NCBI GenBank assembly: GCA_946811695.1
Contig: OX328127.1
Span: forward strand, 50,380,774 to 50,444,773
Length of the DNA: 64,000 nucleotides
DNA from: Gonocerus acuteangulatus
Taxonomy: Eukaryota; Arthropoda; Insecta; Hemiptera; Coreidae
Reading direction: 5' to 3'
Below, piece by piece: positions 1 through 12,919 of the stretch (within the stretch, counting starts at the first letter, position 1; each line of letters starts with the position of its first letter). A program made the position numbers and the translations under genes. The notes beneath the pieces were generated by a model, which was not told where the DNA came from, did no database searches, and was given only the letters and a program-made list of their open reading frames with translations.

Positions 1-58
1 GCTATATACCAAGTTTCGTGACGAAAAAACAAAAACTCTGGCCGCTATTGTGTTAACA

Positions 59-157
<99 letters not shown>

Positions 158-278
158 TTTAACGGGGGTCATTTTCGGTGTCTACTAGGTAGGATCGATA
201 AAGATTTGAAGAAATTTTTCAAAAATTCCGTCATGAGGCCAACCTCAATAGCTACTTTCCTTCGGAGGAAAGTGCTAA
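1..278 (+). mobile_element. Helitron-like repeat, 3' part (copy 1)
   Basis: Contains a (TA)n tract (61-154), a conserved block (ATTTTAACGGGGGTCATTTT and following), then hairpin CTTTCCTTCGGAGGAAAG and GTGCTAA ending at 278. Same architecture as 1,303-1,584 and 63,547-63,699. A hairpin followed closely by CTRR is what Helitron 3' ends look like; no Rep/helicase is present, so this would be a non-autonomous copy. Confidence 0.5.
61..154. repeat. (TA)n microsatellite
   Basis: Nearly pure TA. Other TA tracts: 1,368-1,460; 4,970-5,037; 5,781-5,818; 14,188-14,231; 16,900-16,946; 36,437-36,471. Confidence 0.95.
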
Positions 279-639
279 CAACCTGCTTATATCATCATAA
301 TTATAGACCAAATTTAAGAAAAAAGTCCGTCACGCAGGAGCTGCATAACTAAGCACTTTCCTCAGAATTTGGGTAGCGTAGACTGCTTTCCAGAACAATT
401 TGCTTAAAATATCCTACATAAATAAAATAAAAACATGAATAGTTCTCTTTTAATTTTGTAATGAGTAACTGATAAATTATTAATTTCCTTCCAGAGTTAT
501 GTTTACACATGGTACCTACTACACTACGTAATAAATACAAAAAACCTCATATTATCTTATTTTGATCTAACGCAGGAACCGGATACAGTCCCTCTAGCGC
601 TCCTTGCGGCGCCTTTGTGAACCTATGTCTGGCTGGCTT

Positions 640-1380
640 TTCTATTGAAATATATTACAAAGTAAACCCCCCTTTCCGATTGACCGATTCAGCTCATTTT
701 TACAACACTTCTTTCTAATGAGTTACCCACGAAGTATACCGCGTTTCGTTACAATACAGCAGAAATTACGACCAGTATGAGTATATTAGTAATTTGGGTC
801 CGGAGTAAACCCCTCCTCCTAATGAACCGATTTAGTTTATTTTTACAAGACATATTTAACTGTAGATTACCACTACGAATACCGAGTTTCGTCGAAATAT
901 ACCAAAAATCACGGTTGGTAGTGGCGAATTGGTATTGTGGGTCTGGAGTAAATCCCCCCTCCTAATGAACCGATTTAGTTTATTTTTACAACACATATTT
1001 ACCTGTAGATTACCACTATGAATACCGAGTTTCGTCGAAATACACCAAAAATCACGGCTGGTAGTGGCGAATTGGTATTGTCGGTCCGGAGTAAACCCCC
1101 CCTCCTTATGAACCGATTTAGTTCATTTTTATATCTCACTTTTCTCTCTATATTACCACTACGAATACCAAGTTTCGTTGAAATATAACAAATATTACGG
1201 CTGAAATGGTCAAATTAGTGTTTTGGGTTCGGGGTAAACCCCCCCTTCCGGTGGACCGATTTTGTTGGTTAACGAACTCGTTCAATCGTTTGCTAATTGA
1301 ATGCTATATACCAAGTTTCGTGACGAAAAAACAAAAACTCTGGCCGCTATCGTGTTATCAGACACACATATATATATATA

Positions 1381-1452
<72 letters not shown>

Positions 1453-1584
1453 TATATATAAATTTTAACGGGGGTCATTTTCGCTGTCTACTAGGTAGGA
1501 TCGATAAAGATTTGAAGAAATTTTTCAAAAATTCCGTCATGAGGCCAACCTCAATAGCTACTTTCCTTCGGAGGAAAGTGCTAA
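640..1584 (+). mobile_element. Helitron-like repeat with 143-bp internal tandem units (copy 2)
   Basis: Degenerate tandem units start at about 803, 946, 1,089 and 1,231, each beginning GAGTAAACCCC, followed by an ATGAACCGATTTAGTT block and a TACCGAGTTTCGTCGAAATA block. A (TA)n tract (1,368-1,460) and the 3' hairpin plus CTAA (1,581-1,584) follow. Confidence 0.55.
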
Positions 1585-1820
1585 AATGTCTTTTAACGCG
1601 TTTCCTCCCTCCCTCCATAGAAAAGAAACCCGCTTATGACATCGACCTCATGACGTAATCCGGAAGTGCCGTCTATAAATTCGCTCGAGATTCTTGAATT
1701 ACCTGCGAAATAGTAAGAAAGGGATTCAGGGACTAAAGGCTTGAAAGCAGTAGCTAAATTCTGAATAGGCGTACAGAAATATCATTATTTACAGATCAGC
1801 ATTTGCATTGGACTGTGGAG

Positions 1821-2652
1821 TAGAGACGGGCGATATGAAACGATATTTTTAATACGATATATAAATTTATTTAATCGATCTCAAAGGGCCTATCTTTTCA
1901 AATACTCGATCTATCTAGAAACCCGTAAAATAAAGTGTTTTTTTTTTTTTTTTACTTCAAAAATTGAAATTCTTAATTCCACCTCTTGTTGGTCATTCTC
2001 ATTTCTGAAGAATTCACATTTATTTAACTAAATAAGAAATTTACAGAACAGTTTCTTATGTCCAGTAACAGACTTTTAATACAACAATAACATTAAAAAA
2101 CGACTCAATACCTTCCGTTTCTCCAACTAGAAGCTTATGCAATAAAAATAAGGTTTCAAACTATACTCTTAATTTGTATAATCTATTATTATTATTTTAT
2201 TCTATTTTTTCTCATTTCATAAACAAATACCTATACATAATAATACCCTTATATTTCAATATCATGTAGCAGTAATAGTTTAATTATATATTATTTTTCA
2301 TGAAAAATAGTCCTAAATATTTTTATTTACAGATATATTTTTCATATTATCAAGTATACAAATAGACTTTTTTAGGTCGATTCGTAGTAGTAATGGTCGA
2401 TTTTCGAATGAGAATCGATTCGAATCTTAATGAAATACGAATCTCGTTGGTAGTTGTAAGTAATCGTGAAATGATGAATGTCGAAGATCGATCTATATCG
2501 AAAATCGATCCATATCGAAGATAGATTGATCGATCTTCTGAGCCTACAATAACGAACTTTTAAGTCGAACTGACTTCGTCGGTCTTTTTTGTGGATCGAT
2601 CTTTTCATTTCTATTCTAATCGATTCATATACGAGAATCGCCATCCGCTACT
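1821..2652. mobile_element. Possible hAT-like element with GATCGA-rich ends
   Basis: Left end reads TAGAGACGGGCGATATGA; the right end read on the minus strand gives TAGCGGATGGCGATTC, an imperfect inverted match. The interior right half is full of ATCGATC-type repeats (2,380-2,620). No matching target duplication is visible, so the boundaries are tentative. Confidence 0.3.
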
Positions 2653-2720
2653 AAAAAGCAACGAGAAAGATAACGTTTGGAAATATGTTTTGAGTAAATT
2701 CCCACTCCAAATGGATGGAT

Positions 2721-2984
2721 CAGTGGCGTAACTGCCGGGCCCGAAGGGCCTGCAGTGCGGGGGGCTCAGCGAGTAGGGGCCCGACGGGGCCCCCAAACCC
2801 AAAATATTTATGAACTTTTTTTTTAAGTTTCTGTCAATGTTAATTAACTCAAGTAACGTTTAGTACTACGCGATCAGATCGGGTACTTCGTAGTAGTGCT
2901 GTGAAGGGTTTGACATAAAATGCGGGGAGGGGCCCTTGAGACAGTTTTGCGGGGGGGGGGGCGTCAAAAACTGTTACGCCACTG
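2721..2984. mobile_element. Non-autonomous hAT element, 264 bp
   Basis: Terminal inverted repeats start CAGTGGCGTAACTG and end with the complement (CTGTTACGCCACTG), with one mismatch. It is flanked by the exact 8-bp target duplication GGATGGAT (2,713-2,720 and 2,985-2,992). The interior is very GC-rich (GGGCCCGACGGGGCCCCC) compared with its surroundings. It has split a copy of the 143-bp repeat unit. An 8-bp duplication is the hAT signature. Confidence 0.8.
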
Positions 2985-3080
2985 GGATGGATAACAAATT
3001 TGTGTTGATTCACAAATTCCTCGTTTACAGAATGTATAAAGAAATACCCTACGTCCATAGTACTAAAATATAAAAAAGAA

Positions 3081-3150
3081 AAGTCTTAAGCCTTATCCTG
3101 GCTAGAAAAGGCGGTTATAAATTGGATGTTAACATTTAAACAATAAATAT
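3081..3150 (+). repeat. S1 SINE tail fragment
   Basis: CCTTATCCTGGCTAGAAAAG followed by ATGTTAACATTTAAAC. Similar isolated tails lie at 5,190-5,290 and 9,390-9,480. Confidence 0.5.
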
Positions 3151-4170
3151 ACATGACCTAGGTATTCAAGCACCTTAAAAAAAAATAAAAATAAAAAAAA
3201 TATACAATGAGCAATGTTGTCGAGGAGGGACAATTTCGACCGTATCGCATTAAAAGATGTAATCATTGAAAATTAGAAGGTTTTTTTTTTTTAAATGTTC
3301 ATGGTTACAAACTAAATATGCATTAAATCGAAATGCAGTATGCACAACTTGAATGGCAAACGTGCTTTTGAGGGCAAAACTTCAGCGAGATACCTTGCTT
3401 CACGCTAGGAAGCAATTCGGTTTTCCGATGTCTCGACCAAAAGTGTGGCTGTCACATGACCTAAACCGATTTGGGACAGTCAGTCACAAAAATATCGATT
3501 GTACGTAGAAATATCTGTGTGTTGGGATATATATTGGTCTGTTAGTCCTCTGTTTTACAAAAGTGCTATTTGATGAAATAAGAGCACGAAAATATTTTGT
3601 ATAAAAGTAAAAAATTAAGTTTGGTTATCAGCGAAACTATTCGGCACTGTTATTTCGACAAAATTCGCGTGAAAATCCGCGAGAATGGTTTTATGTTAAA
3701 AGGCTTCCATGAACACTTTTTATCGGTATTTGGATGTCACAAATAAAAACAACAAAACGTTCAAGCGGAAAATTACCGTTAAAAAATAAATAAATTGGAA
3801 ATAACTCAATTTTCGTGTGTTACTCAAAAATCAAAGGATTTTCTGGAAAATGTTTTCCATATATGTATACCCTAATAAGGTATGAGGATATAAATTATAA
3901 ATATTATGTTTATGGAAGAGGAAGTATTAGAAGATATATATTTTATTAATAGATATGTGCAGTTTTCCGTTGTATATTTATATATTATTTATCGTAAAAG
4001 ATTGAAAATTGGGGTAAGTGGAAGAGAGCCTAAGACAAATTTAGTTGGATTAATCTCAGCAGGGGCAATCAGATTAGATAGTTAGCCGTCGAGGTGATAA
4101 ATAAAGATGGAATGGTTGGGATTCGGCTAAAGAAACCTCAATACGATTTTTGTTAAAAAATCTATATTTA

Positions 4171-4205
4171 GGACGTTTCGGCTACTCATTGGTAGCCTTC
4201 GTCAG
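4171..4205 (-). other. Hammerhead-like stem-loop motif (4.2 kb copy)
   Basis: On the minus strand: CTGACGAA, stem GGCTAC/GTAGCC with loop CAATGA, GAAACGTCC. No AATAAA nearby. Confidence 0.4.
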
Positions 4206-4899
4206 CAATGAAAGTGCCGGGAGGCAGAGGAGGACCAAAGTTGACAGTTCCATCTTTACTTTCAAGAAAGGTCTTATTTACGATCTTACCTGGATGGGTC
4301 CCCGCCCTAGGAAGGACCCCGCTAGTCAGTTGAAAAGCTATATCTTAGAAATCCATATCTCTAAGATTAAATTGTTTTTCTTATTTTTCTTAACCTCATT
4401 TATTATCAAATACATTATCCAACTATAAGCAGTTAAAAAATAACAAAGAATAAAAACAGACAAAAAGAACAGTTCGAATAAGCGAAATCAATTACATTAA
4501 AGTTTTAAGCACTTATTTCTCCGATTGACATCGTCTAATCAAAACTTTCATCAGAACCTTTTTTGTAGAGCATTAAGTAAGCTTACAGAGTTATAGAAGA
4601 AAGTATACAAAGTTACCAAAACTTTTTATGTCTGTTAATAAAATATTTTATTCTAACCCTTCCTTAACTCCAAACGTAACACAAATTTCAACATATTAGT
4701 TTTAATGAAAGTAGAACATGCAGAAAATGTTTCAACTGAATCCCATGATTCTAAGTACCCAAACCAAAAATTGTATTCAAAAACTATTTTTCCAATTTTC
4801 TCGAAAACGATTAAAGCTATCGCCTTGAAAATGGTTTCATTCATTTTCCTAGCCCAAGAAGCCTATATAACGAACTTGACCTTTCAAATTGGACGACGG

Positions 4900-4963
4900 A
4901 TTTTTGTACCAAATTTCATCAAAATCGGACCATTCGTCTTCTACCTAGAGAGCGAACAGACAA

Positions 4964-5046
<83 letters not shown>

Positions 5047-5182
5047 AATTTGAACCACCATCATTTTCGGTCTCTAGGGGTTCTGAAACGCAAAATTTTC
5101 TAGTCGGCATTTCTGGATTGCGTCATGAGATCAACCTTATAAGCGGGGTTCCTCCCTATGGGGGAGGGAGGAACCGCGCTAA
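4900..5182 (+). mobile_element. Diverged Helitron-like repeat, 3' part (copy 3)
   Basis: Contains ACCAAATTTCATCAAAATCG, a (TA)n tract (4,970-5,037), a CATCATTTTCGG block and a GCGTCATGAGATCAACCTTA block. The terminal hairpin is different in sequence (GGTTCCTCC paired with GGAGGAACC) but sits in the same place and is again followed by GCGCTAA. This shows the stem has been kept by paired changes. Confidence 0.5.
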
Positions 5183-5776
5183 AAAGAAGAGGCACCAGCC
5201 CTATCCTGGCTAGAAAAGGGTGTCAACCTATAGATAACCCGTCCCAAAAGTCTTAGTTAATTATTAATGGATGTTAAAATTTAAATAAAAAATAAAATTC
5301 TAAGCTTTCAGAACTTTCCGAAGGAATGCATCTATTAAGGTTGCACTCATGAAATAATTTTTAAAACATTCTATCTGGTGGGGAGGGTTTACTCCACCTT
5401 AAATTAATAATTTGCCCAGACCGGTCTCTGGAGTATTGTGACGAAACTTGGTATACATTGGTTTTATCTGCAGAGGAAGATGTATTTTAAAAATAAACTA
5501 AATTGGTTCATTAGAAAATTGGGATTACTCTATAACCTCATCAAATTTAACTAAGCCCGAAACCTCGAGGATTGGTTCTTACTGCTAGCTTGATGATGGG
5601 ATGATCTATTTGTACTTGTGGACGCTTTTATAATTCATCAAGATCAATAAATATAAAAGTCAAATTTTGGTGTATTTATTAAGTAATGTAGTACCTTGCA
5701 CACACAACACTCAGAAAGAAAATGAATTGACAAAATAATAACTGAAGCAGCTGTCTACAAATATAAAAGGTCAAAA

Positions 5777-5837
<61 letters not shown>

Positions 5838-7746
5838 TAGTTTAAATAAATTATTCAGGACTTTAGCATGCACTTCCCCCCTTCTCAGGAATGTGCTGAG
5901 CTATGCAGCTTCTACATGACAGACTTTTTATATCTCAGTAGGGTTAAAGATGTTATAGAAATACACTGAAATTCCTGTTAGTTGGACTTATAGGAATATT
6001 CACACACGATTAGTCAGTACTTCCTTATATTTCGGTTATTTAGCTATATACTGAAGGGTAGTTGCTCATTAGAATTAATTGAGTAATATATTATATGAAC
6101 TCTTATTCTTATCATCCAAATAGAAAAAGACTGCAAGCAATAGGCACTCACAAGTAAGGAGTGAGATATCCTGAATCACTAGTATGCAAAATGAAACATT
6201 GCTGCCAATCAATGTGCAAGATAAGGATGACTAACAGTATGGACAACTTGCCAGTCCAAAATGCCTAGAGATAACAAAAGACAAGGAATAAACTCTCAAA
6301 GTTCACAATACATTTTTTATAGGATTTTTCATCAAAATGAATAGCTCCTTTTAGAATATAGTAGTTGCGTTTAAAACAAGCAGGCAGAAGAATAAACAAT
6401 AGAATATGTCAAATCCTATTTATCAACTAACTTTTAATAACGAAGTAAAATCGCCGTTAAGCAAGAACTCTGTTATCTCAGCGCATTTCCGTCAATCAGG
6501 AGCTTGCATTAGAAATACTTAATATTTTGTAGATAATTGTAACATCTAATCTAATATTATCTTGAGAATATCTGTCGAAGAGCACAGAAAATGTACAGTA
6601 GTGGAAATTACTCACTCTGCAGTATCGGCGAGAACACTATCACAAACAACAAAGAACTGTTTCTCGTTTTAATATCTTCCTTTACAGACAAATTCATATT
6701 ACTGTTAAAAGCATGTACTAAAACAACAGACTTTAAACTTTAGAAGTTTATTACCACTTATTTATCTGACTGAAATCACCCTATTGAAAATTACTTGCAA
6801 ACCGTTTTTCCAATAGCTTTCCAATAATTAAATTAAAGGCTGCAGCACAACAAAATTGGATTACTGATTCATGCAGCATACTGATCAGATAAAAGATAAA
6901 AGGAAATTTCTTGCAATTAATATAATTTTTTTTTTTTTTTTTATGGTGCATCGACTTCTAGGCCATTAGCGCCATAATATTAATTGATTGAAACCAATCT
7001 AAAAGGTGTTAAAATTAAAATTAAGAAATATTGGAAAATAATAAATAAACTTATTTATTTAATTAAAATGTTTATAATTATTGAATATTTGCTGTCTAGA
7101 GAACTACCTTACAGCAAGTTCAGTTCTAATGAATATTTAATGGTATCTACTATTAATGTTTTGTTGACCTTTGTGTTAGGTTTAATTTTTGCTTTTTAAG
7201 TAAACAAATAAATACGGGAAACGTTTTCTTGTTCTGTACATTGTGTTGGTTGTATGTTAATAATGCAGGTGATTTTTGAATATAAAAGCCAATCCCCCCT
7301 TCCGAAAAAGAATATGGAAAAGGTAGCATAGAAGAATCAAACTTAGGGCCTTATTAACAGTTATTTTTAATTAAACATTTTATTAATAGTTTTTAAAAGA
7401 CAAATATTGATTAAAATATTATACTGTTGGTACAAAAAAAAAAAAAAAATAAATAAAAAATAAAATGTAATACATTGATTATTTATGGAGCTCCAAACAG
7501 CGAAGTGATTTACTCAAACTAATATTTAATGAAAATAATTTAATAAAAACAATATAAAAATAAAAGAGTAAAAAATAGGTTCATGTAAAGTATTTAAAAG
7601 ATATCAAATTTACACAAGCATAAATAAACTTTTTTTTTTATAAAATTTCATAATGAACTATATTAATAAACGATAAAATAAACAACAAGAAAATTGTAAT
7701 AATAAATAACAGAACAATTAATTCTTATATCATTATTGTATCTGTA

Positions 7747-7950
7747 TTAGGGGCCCGGTGGCCATGAGTGTTAAGGCGTGACACTCCGTACTAAGGGTCA
7801 TGGGTTCGATTCCCACTAGGGGTGGTGCATTTTTTTTAGAAAAAAAGAAAAAGGATCAGCCATATCTCGGCTAGAAAAATAGGTAGTTACCTACAGATTA
7901 TCCGTCCTAAAATTCGGAGTTAATTATAATGGGTGTTTATTTTAAATAAA
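7747..7950 (+). mobile_element. tRNA-derived SINE, family S1, full copy
   Basis: tRNA-like head with A-box-like GTGGCCATGAGTG and B box GGTTCGATTCC, a linker GGGGTGGTGCATTTT, a body containing CTCGGCTAGAAAAATAGG and TTATCCGTCCTAAAATTC, and an AATGGGTGTTTATTTTAAAT end. No canonical tRNA cloverleaf ending in a usable acceptor stem is seen. This is the reference copy for the family in the window. Confidence 0.75.
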
Positions 7951-8914
7951 AAAAGTATCTGTATTGTAGGAGATTTAATATGAGGCTTAAAATTTAATAT
8001 AAGGTGTTCTAAATCTACAATGTTTAGTCCCAAGCACTAAAATTATGAGTGTTGTCCTTCAAAATGTATTTAAAAAAAAATACTTGAACAGTAATATTGG
8101 TACATTTCTTTTATTAGCATATAATTACTTAAAATAATGAAAATTAAAGCAAAATTAATCAAAATCAATTATTTATCGAAATGATTTAATAAAAATATTA
8201 TCAAACATAGATATAATGCAAAAAATACAGTAAATATTTTTTAATGCTCTTTTCTCTTTTACGTAATACACTAAGACTAGACAGCTAGAGCGATCTAATT
8301 TCTAAAGGGAGGGAAATACAAAGAAAGCTGGGAAAGTTAGGGCTGATCTGGATACACTTTCTGCACCAATTCTTTTCATGCTTTAAGTATCTGTTTCAGC
8401 TCTGATAATTCAGTACATAATAAGAAAGACCTTACAAATTTAAAATGCTTTAATTTTGAAACCAATATATAATGCCAAGGACCAGTAAAAAAATATTACA
8501 ACAAATTTAATAGCACAGTTTTTTAGTTTTTGTTAAGGTGTGTCGATTGCAGTGATCATTAGTACCAATTATCAACCTATCCATTATGTTGGCCATTAGA
8601 CCATGCACAGGGTGTCTACTACTAAGTCACAAAAATGTCATGAAATTGAAAATAGAGCACGCAAAAATCATGAATTTTGAAAGCATGTTGCGAAATTTCA
8701 GTTTTACCAGAGTCTAAAATAATCCCGTGACTTCTACACATCTGTAATTGTCGCTGTTCTCATAGAGCGATTAAATTCTATCTACATATAGAATTGATTT
8801 ATTAATCACAAAATTAATTCTTAAATTGTTGCAAAATCTAAACAACATGCTCTATATAATTGAGGTATTTATTATAAATGTATATAAAAAAAAATAATAA
8901 TTTCTTTTACAGTC

Positions 8915-9090
8915 TTCTGCTCAAATTCAGGAACATAAATATGCTTTAGGTCCACCCGACAAACCTATGTAATGTACTGTATAACACACAGTCTTCTTTT
9001 TCGTACATGGCCACCGTGCATGCACGAACGCCTGTGGACACTTTTTTGTAATGTTTTTTCCCTTCAGTTTAGTCATCGCTAAAGCATATT

Positions 9091-9141
<51 letters not shown>
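8915..9141 (+). mobile_element. Short element with inverted ends and a 45-base poly(A)
   Basis: CTTCTGCTCAAATTCAGGAA, then AAATATGCTTTAGG near the start and CTAAAGCATATTTATT near the end, followed by about 45 A. A reverse copy lies at 29,199-29,385. The poly(A) suggests retroposition, the inverted ends suggest a mariner-type MITE; both readings are open. Confidence 0.5.
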
Positions 9142-9143
<2 letters not shown>

Positions 9144-12100
9144 AAGGTATTCAAGCTTTCAAAAACATTTTAAAGATTGAAAATTGATCAATTAGGACGG
9201 CTCATCAGTCAACCAGAATATTCTGACAAAAACTTTAATTTATTTTCCCCCAGGTAGGTCTTGTCAGTAAGACCTAAGATGTCATAAAGCGTTGTTTTCT
9301 AAATGATATTGTGTTTAAACTTTAACTTATATCTGAGTACTGTATAGTAAGGTTTCATGACACTGGGGCGTACTGGACCTTCCCATACAAAGGCATCAGC
9401 CCTATCCTGGCTAGAACCTATAGATAACCTGTCCCAAAATTCATAGTTTATAATAATGGACGTTAAAATTTAAATAAATAAATAAATGATATTGCCTAAT
9501 ATAAATTTTGTAATATTAAATGTTATGTCTATGCTGATTTTACTCTTATATAATGAGTCATCAGATCACTGGTACTGTGCCCTTGAGATCATTCTGCACT
9601 CTTTCTGAAAGTCGCTCCCACTGGAGGTTTTAAATTTCTTTCAACCAGTTGTATCTTCCTTATTTTTGTCCTCTATTCTAAATAATTTTTTAATAAGTGA
9701 GATGTAAATACTATAGTTAAAAAAAAATATGATAATAACAACTCTGATATAGAATAATTTGCATTGTGCCAGGGAAAGTCAAGAATTGGCCATCATTTTA
9801 AAATTATTTTCATTAATATATTATTTGAACGCATAGAAGTAGTAAAAATGCAAATTTAATAAGGTTCTGTGCATCTATTCAACCACATGTAGAACACGAA
9901 AACTTAAGTCCTGTAGATAAATGAAATTAAAGTAAAAAAAAGTTAAATTAGGAAGTAATGAAAGCCTAAACAAAAAAAACATAAATAATAATATCCAATT
10001 CCAATAAAACAATTGAAAATCTAACTAAAGGTTTGTCTAAATATATATGTAATTGGTATTAAACAAAACCAACGAACTCCATTATAGAAACTCTATCTAC
10101 ATTAGTTCATTGCAAAAGTATAGGAGAGCTGTTTTTGCCTGATTAATAAACATTATTTTAATTAAATGTAAATTTAATAAAATAAAATAATAAATTATAA
10201 AATAGGGATCCAAGAAGGAAACAAATAATGATAACCATTCGATAACCTACCCTGATGACATTTGCCAAGAAAAGAAGTATACTTTTTAAAATAAATAAAT
10301 GAAACGTTGACTGAGGTATTTCAAAGTAGTATTTGGAGCTGAAACAACTGTTAAGTTTGACAAATACAAAATCATATTTTTTGATAAAAAAAATGTAAAG
10401 ACACTCATTAAATTTGTTTTTTTATACCTCCTTTATTATAAGTCAATTGTCAAGAATAATAATTAAAAGTATGACAAAAGAAAGTTATTGTTGCTTTAAT
10501 TACTTTTGAAAATACTAAATTATAATTATATAAACAAGTTAAACGTACTGAAAATATTAATCAAAAATACCAGAAAATATGAACTCAAGGAATCAAATCT
10601 TTTAAAAAGGGGACAAAATAAAAGATTGACTAAGGTGCCAAATAATTCTTTAGGCAATGGTGATAAATTTGAGCATTTTTGCTAATTCAATTCAAAATTT
10701 ATTCAGGGATTCAGTATTATCCAAAACCAAACAAGCTCATGTGGGTACTTATTTAATTAAAATTTAATGTGTATTACATCCATGCAACATTTAAAGTTAA
10801 AAAAAAATGTTAGTAACAAAATTAGAACCAAGAGCAGCATCAACAAATTGGCAAAATGAGTGATAATTTTAGTTTAAAATCTAGAACATTACAAGCACCA
10901 ATAAACGTAATTATGATTGTATGGTAAATCTATAAATAGAACAATGAAAAATGATTGATATATAACTTAATAAGCTGTACTTCAACGCAAGAAGTACAAT
11001 TAAAACAATCAAAATTAGTACAATATCAGATGACTTTATTAATAATAAAGTAAAAATAATGTTAATCAAATATATAATCAATTTTAAACTTTAATACATC
11101 ACGACTTAAACAGACTACTACTGATTAATGACAACAGCCAAATGTTATAAGGTCCTTCACCTGTTGCTCAAAACAAGGATGTAGTTCAAAATGCAACAAC
11201 TACACAATTAAAAAAAAAAGAAAAAAAAAAAAGAGATCAAATTTATCATAACCTTTTCTACATTTTTTTTTCCTAAGAAAACCTGGCTCTTGATAAGCTC
11301 ACAATAAAATGGACAAGTCGAAAAGACACAAGCAAACTCTGTATAGAAGTAAGCACATACAAATGTTCAGAATTAACTACTGACTTTAAATAATTATGAC
11401 AATTACAAACAAATAAGTAATAACTGTGTTAATTATCTACATCAAGAATACAAAAATCACGAGTTTAGAAATTATTCTGAAAGGGAACAACCTAATCATA
11501 TTCGACAAAACTTTATTAAAGCGGGCTAAAGGAATGAAACGAGAATAACAACGAATGAATTTTTTATGAAATATACAATGAGCTATCAAATTGAATAAAG
11601 ATCACTGTAATGTACACAAAAGTAATTTCGAAGTATGTTATAAATAAAACCTGGACTAAGAATATTTAAAAACAAATATATCTTGTGTCAGAAGGTAGAA
11701 AGGTGAATTGGCGGAATTCAAAATTATTGCATATATATAAAAAATGTACATTCAATAGCATAAGATTAAAAAATATGCATGAAAAGCACAAAATAAATGA
11801 CATTTCAAATATAAACAAATGCCATGTCAACTTTTATCCGGAAGTTTAGTTAATTTGCATTCTCTTTGACAAATTATTGACTTTACCACGTTAAATAAAT
11901 AGAAATAACAATGAAAAATAGTAAAGAAATATGAAAATTATCTGTACTTATGTATTATCCGCCATTATTGTTTATGTATGTAACAGATTAAAAATAAACA
12001 ATATATGAAAATACAAATGAATCATAAAAATATTCGTCATTTTAAATAATCAATTAAATGAAAATAATATGTAATGTTGACATGTGGTCAGCCTTGATTT

Positions 12101-12170
12101 AAAAACAAATGTAATGGCTGAAGCTGCGATGGCGAAATGAAGTAGTGTTAATGGCTTTAAACTAGCCTAC

Positions 12171-12419
12171 CTGGTGTAAGGCGGATAATCCATCGACGTC
12201 GTGCGTATCTATGTCAGCTCCTTTTTTGATTAGACGTAAAATCTCGTCCCTGTCTCCAGCCTTACAGGCGGCAAGAAATACGCATCCAGCTGAGAATTTG
12301 ATCTTCTTGGGTCTGCCATTCAACATGACGGGCTCGCGGTTTGTCTCCGATTCCTCCCATCTTCTAAGTTGTTCAGCCCTTTTAAAAAGGGCCGAACTTG
12401 AACGGGTCTCAAGCGACAT
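12171..12419 (-). CDS. Myosin phosphatase targeting subunit (MYPT/PPP1R12 family), first coding exon
   Basis: Encodes the first 83 residues of a regulatory subunit that directs protein phosphatase 1 to myosin light chain and other cytoskeletal substrates. Seen: a charged N-terminus with RAEQLRRWEESETNREP, then the PP1-docking motif KIKF (an RVxF-type site) at about residues 46-49, followed by the first ankyrin repeat (VFLAACKAGD, then ILRLIKKGADI and DGLSALHQ). This order is diagnostic of the MYPT family. The ATG at 12,419 is chosen because the family starts just before the RAEQL block; an in-frame ATG at 12,440 is a possible alternative. The exon ends with CAG and a GTAGGC donor. The remaining ankyrin repeats and the C-terminal part are not found down to position 1, so intron 1 is at least 12 kb. 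Which paralogue it is (12A, B or C type) cannot be said; arthropods usually carry one Mbs/MYPT gene. Confidence 0.92.
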
Positions 12420-12919
12420 GTGTCTTAAACTACCCAACACCCCATACGCGTACCGACTGAGCAGTAACTAGGCCTAATAGCATGGTGGGGAGCGGTCTAT
12501 TTTAGAATCCAACTCAAGTCGAGGACTTGCTTTTCCTAACAAGGTGTATATGGTTGATGAGCCAGTATCCGTCAAAACTTCGGCCATCTTTACTTACGAT
12601 ACTGAGTTCTTAGCGCTACCTATGGGGACATCCAGGGAACTTGTTTTTAAACTTTATTTTTACTAAAAATTTACATTACAGTTATTATTATTCACGTTTC
12701 CCATAATTAATAACATATTTTGTATGTATATTTCTACTAATATTTTAATTTTGGGAATTTGCTAAGTGCAGACACTCAAATTTCTCAAAATACTTAGTGC
12801 TGCGCTCTGTTATTCTTTCGTGGTACCTAAGGAAGATTAATAATAACAGGTTATAAATGTTGAAATCTTCCAGTGTTATGATATGTAAATAGTAATTAAA
12901 ATATAACTTCTGGCAGATA
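12420..12919. promoter_or_regulatory. Divergent promoter region between MYPT and UPF0669 genes
   Basis: Two start codons face away from each other across 500 bp. The half next to the MYPT exon (about 12,425-12,640) is clearly less AT-rich than its surroundings. It contains a CGGCCATCTTT at about 12,582, which read on the minus strand resembles the AAGATGGC core of YY1-type sites found in many housekeeping promoters. No convincing TATA box. The 5' untranslated exons of both genes must lie here; transcription start sites cannot be placed from sequence. Confidence 0.5.

Larger units (their letters stand above)
1..12170 (-). other. Exon-free, repeat-rich stretch, probably intron 1 of the MYPT gene
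   Basis: No open frame here shows a recognisable domain; the open frames present are made of (TA)n, low-complexity AT sequence or repeat relics. The stretch holds Helitron-like repeats at its left end, a hAT element, SINE copies and tails, and long AT-rich DNA with poly(A) and poly(T) runs between about 9,500 and 12,100 in which I recognise nothing. Assignment to the MYPT intron is inferred from the donor at 12,170 and the absence of an acceptor exon. Confidence 0.6.

Noticed and set aside
50..352. Open frames with Tyr-Ile or His-Thr repeats (also 1,206; 4,705; 5,679; 16,777)
   Set aside because: They are translations of (TA)n tracts with repeat flanks, not genes.
803..1240. CRISPR array
   Set aside because: The 143-bp units are wholly repeated and degenerate, without short repeats and unique spacers, and the genome is eukaryotic.
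12211..12471. Plus-strand open frame over the MYPT exon
   Set aside because: It is the antisense shadow of a clearly conserved minus-strand exon.
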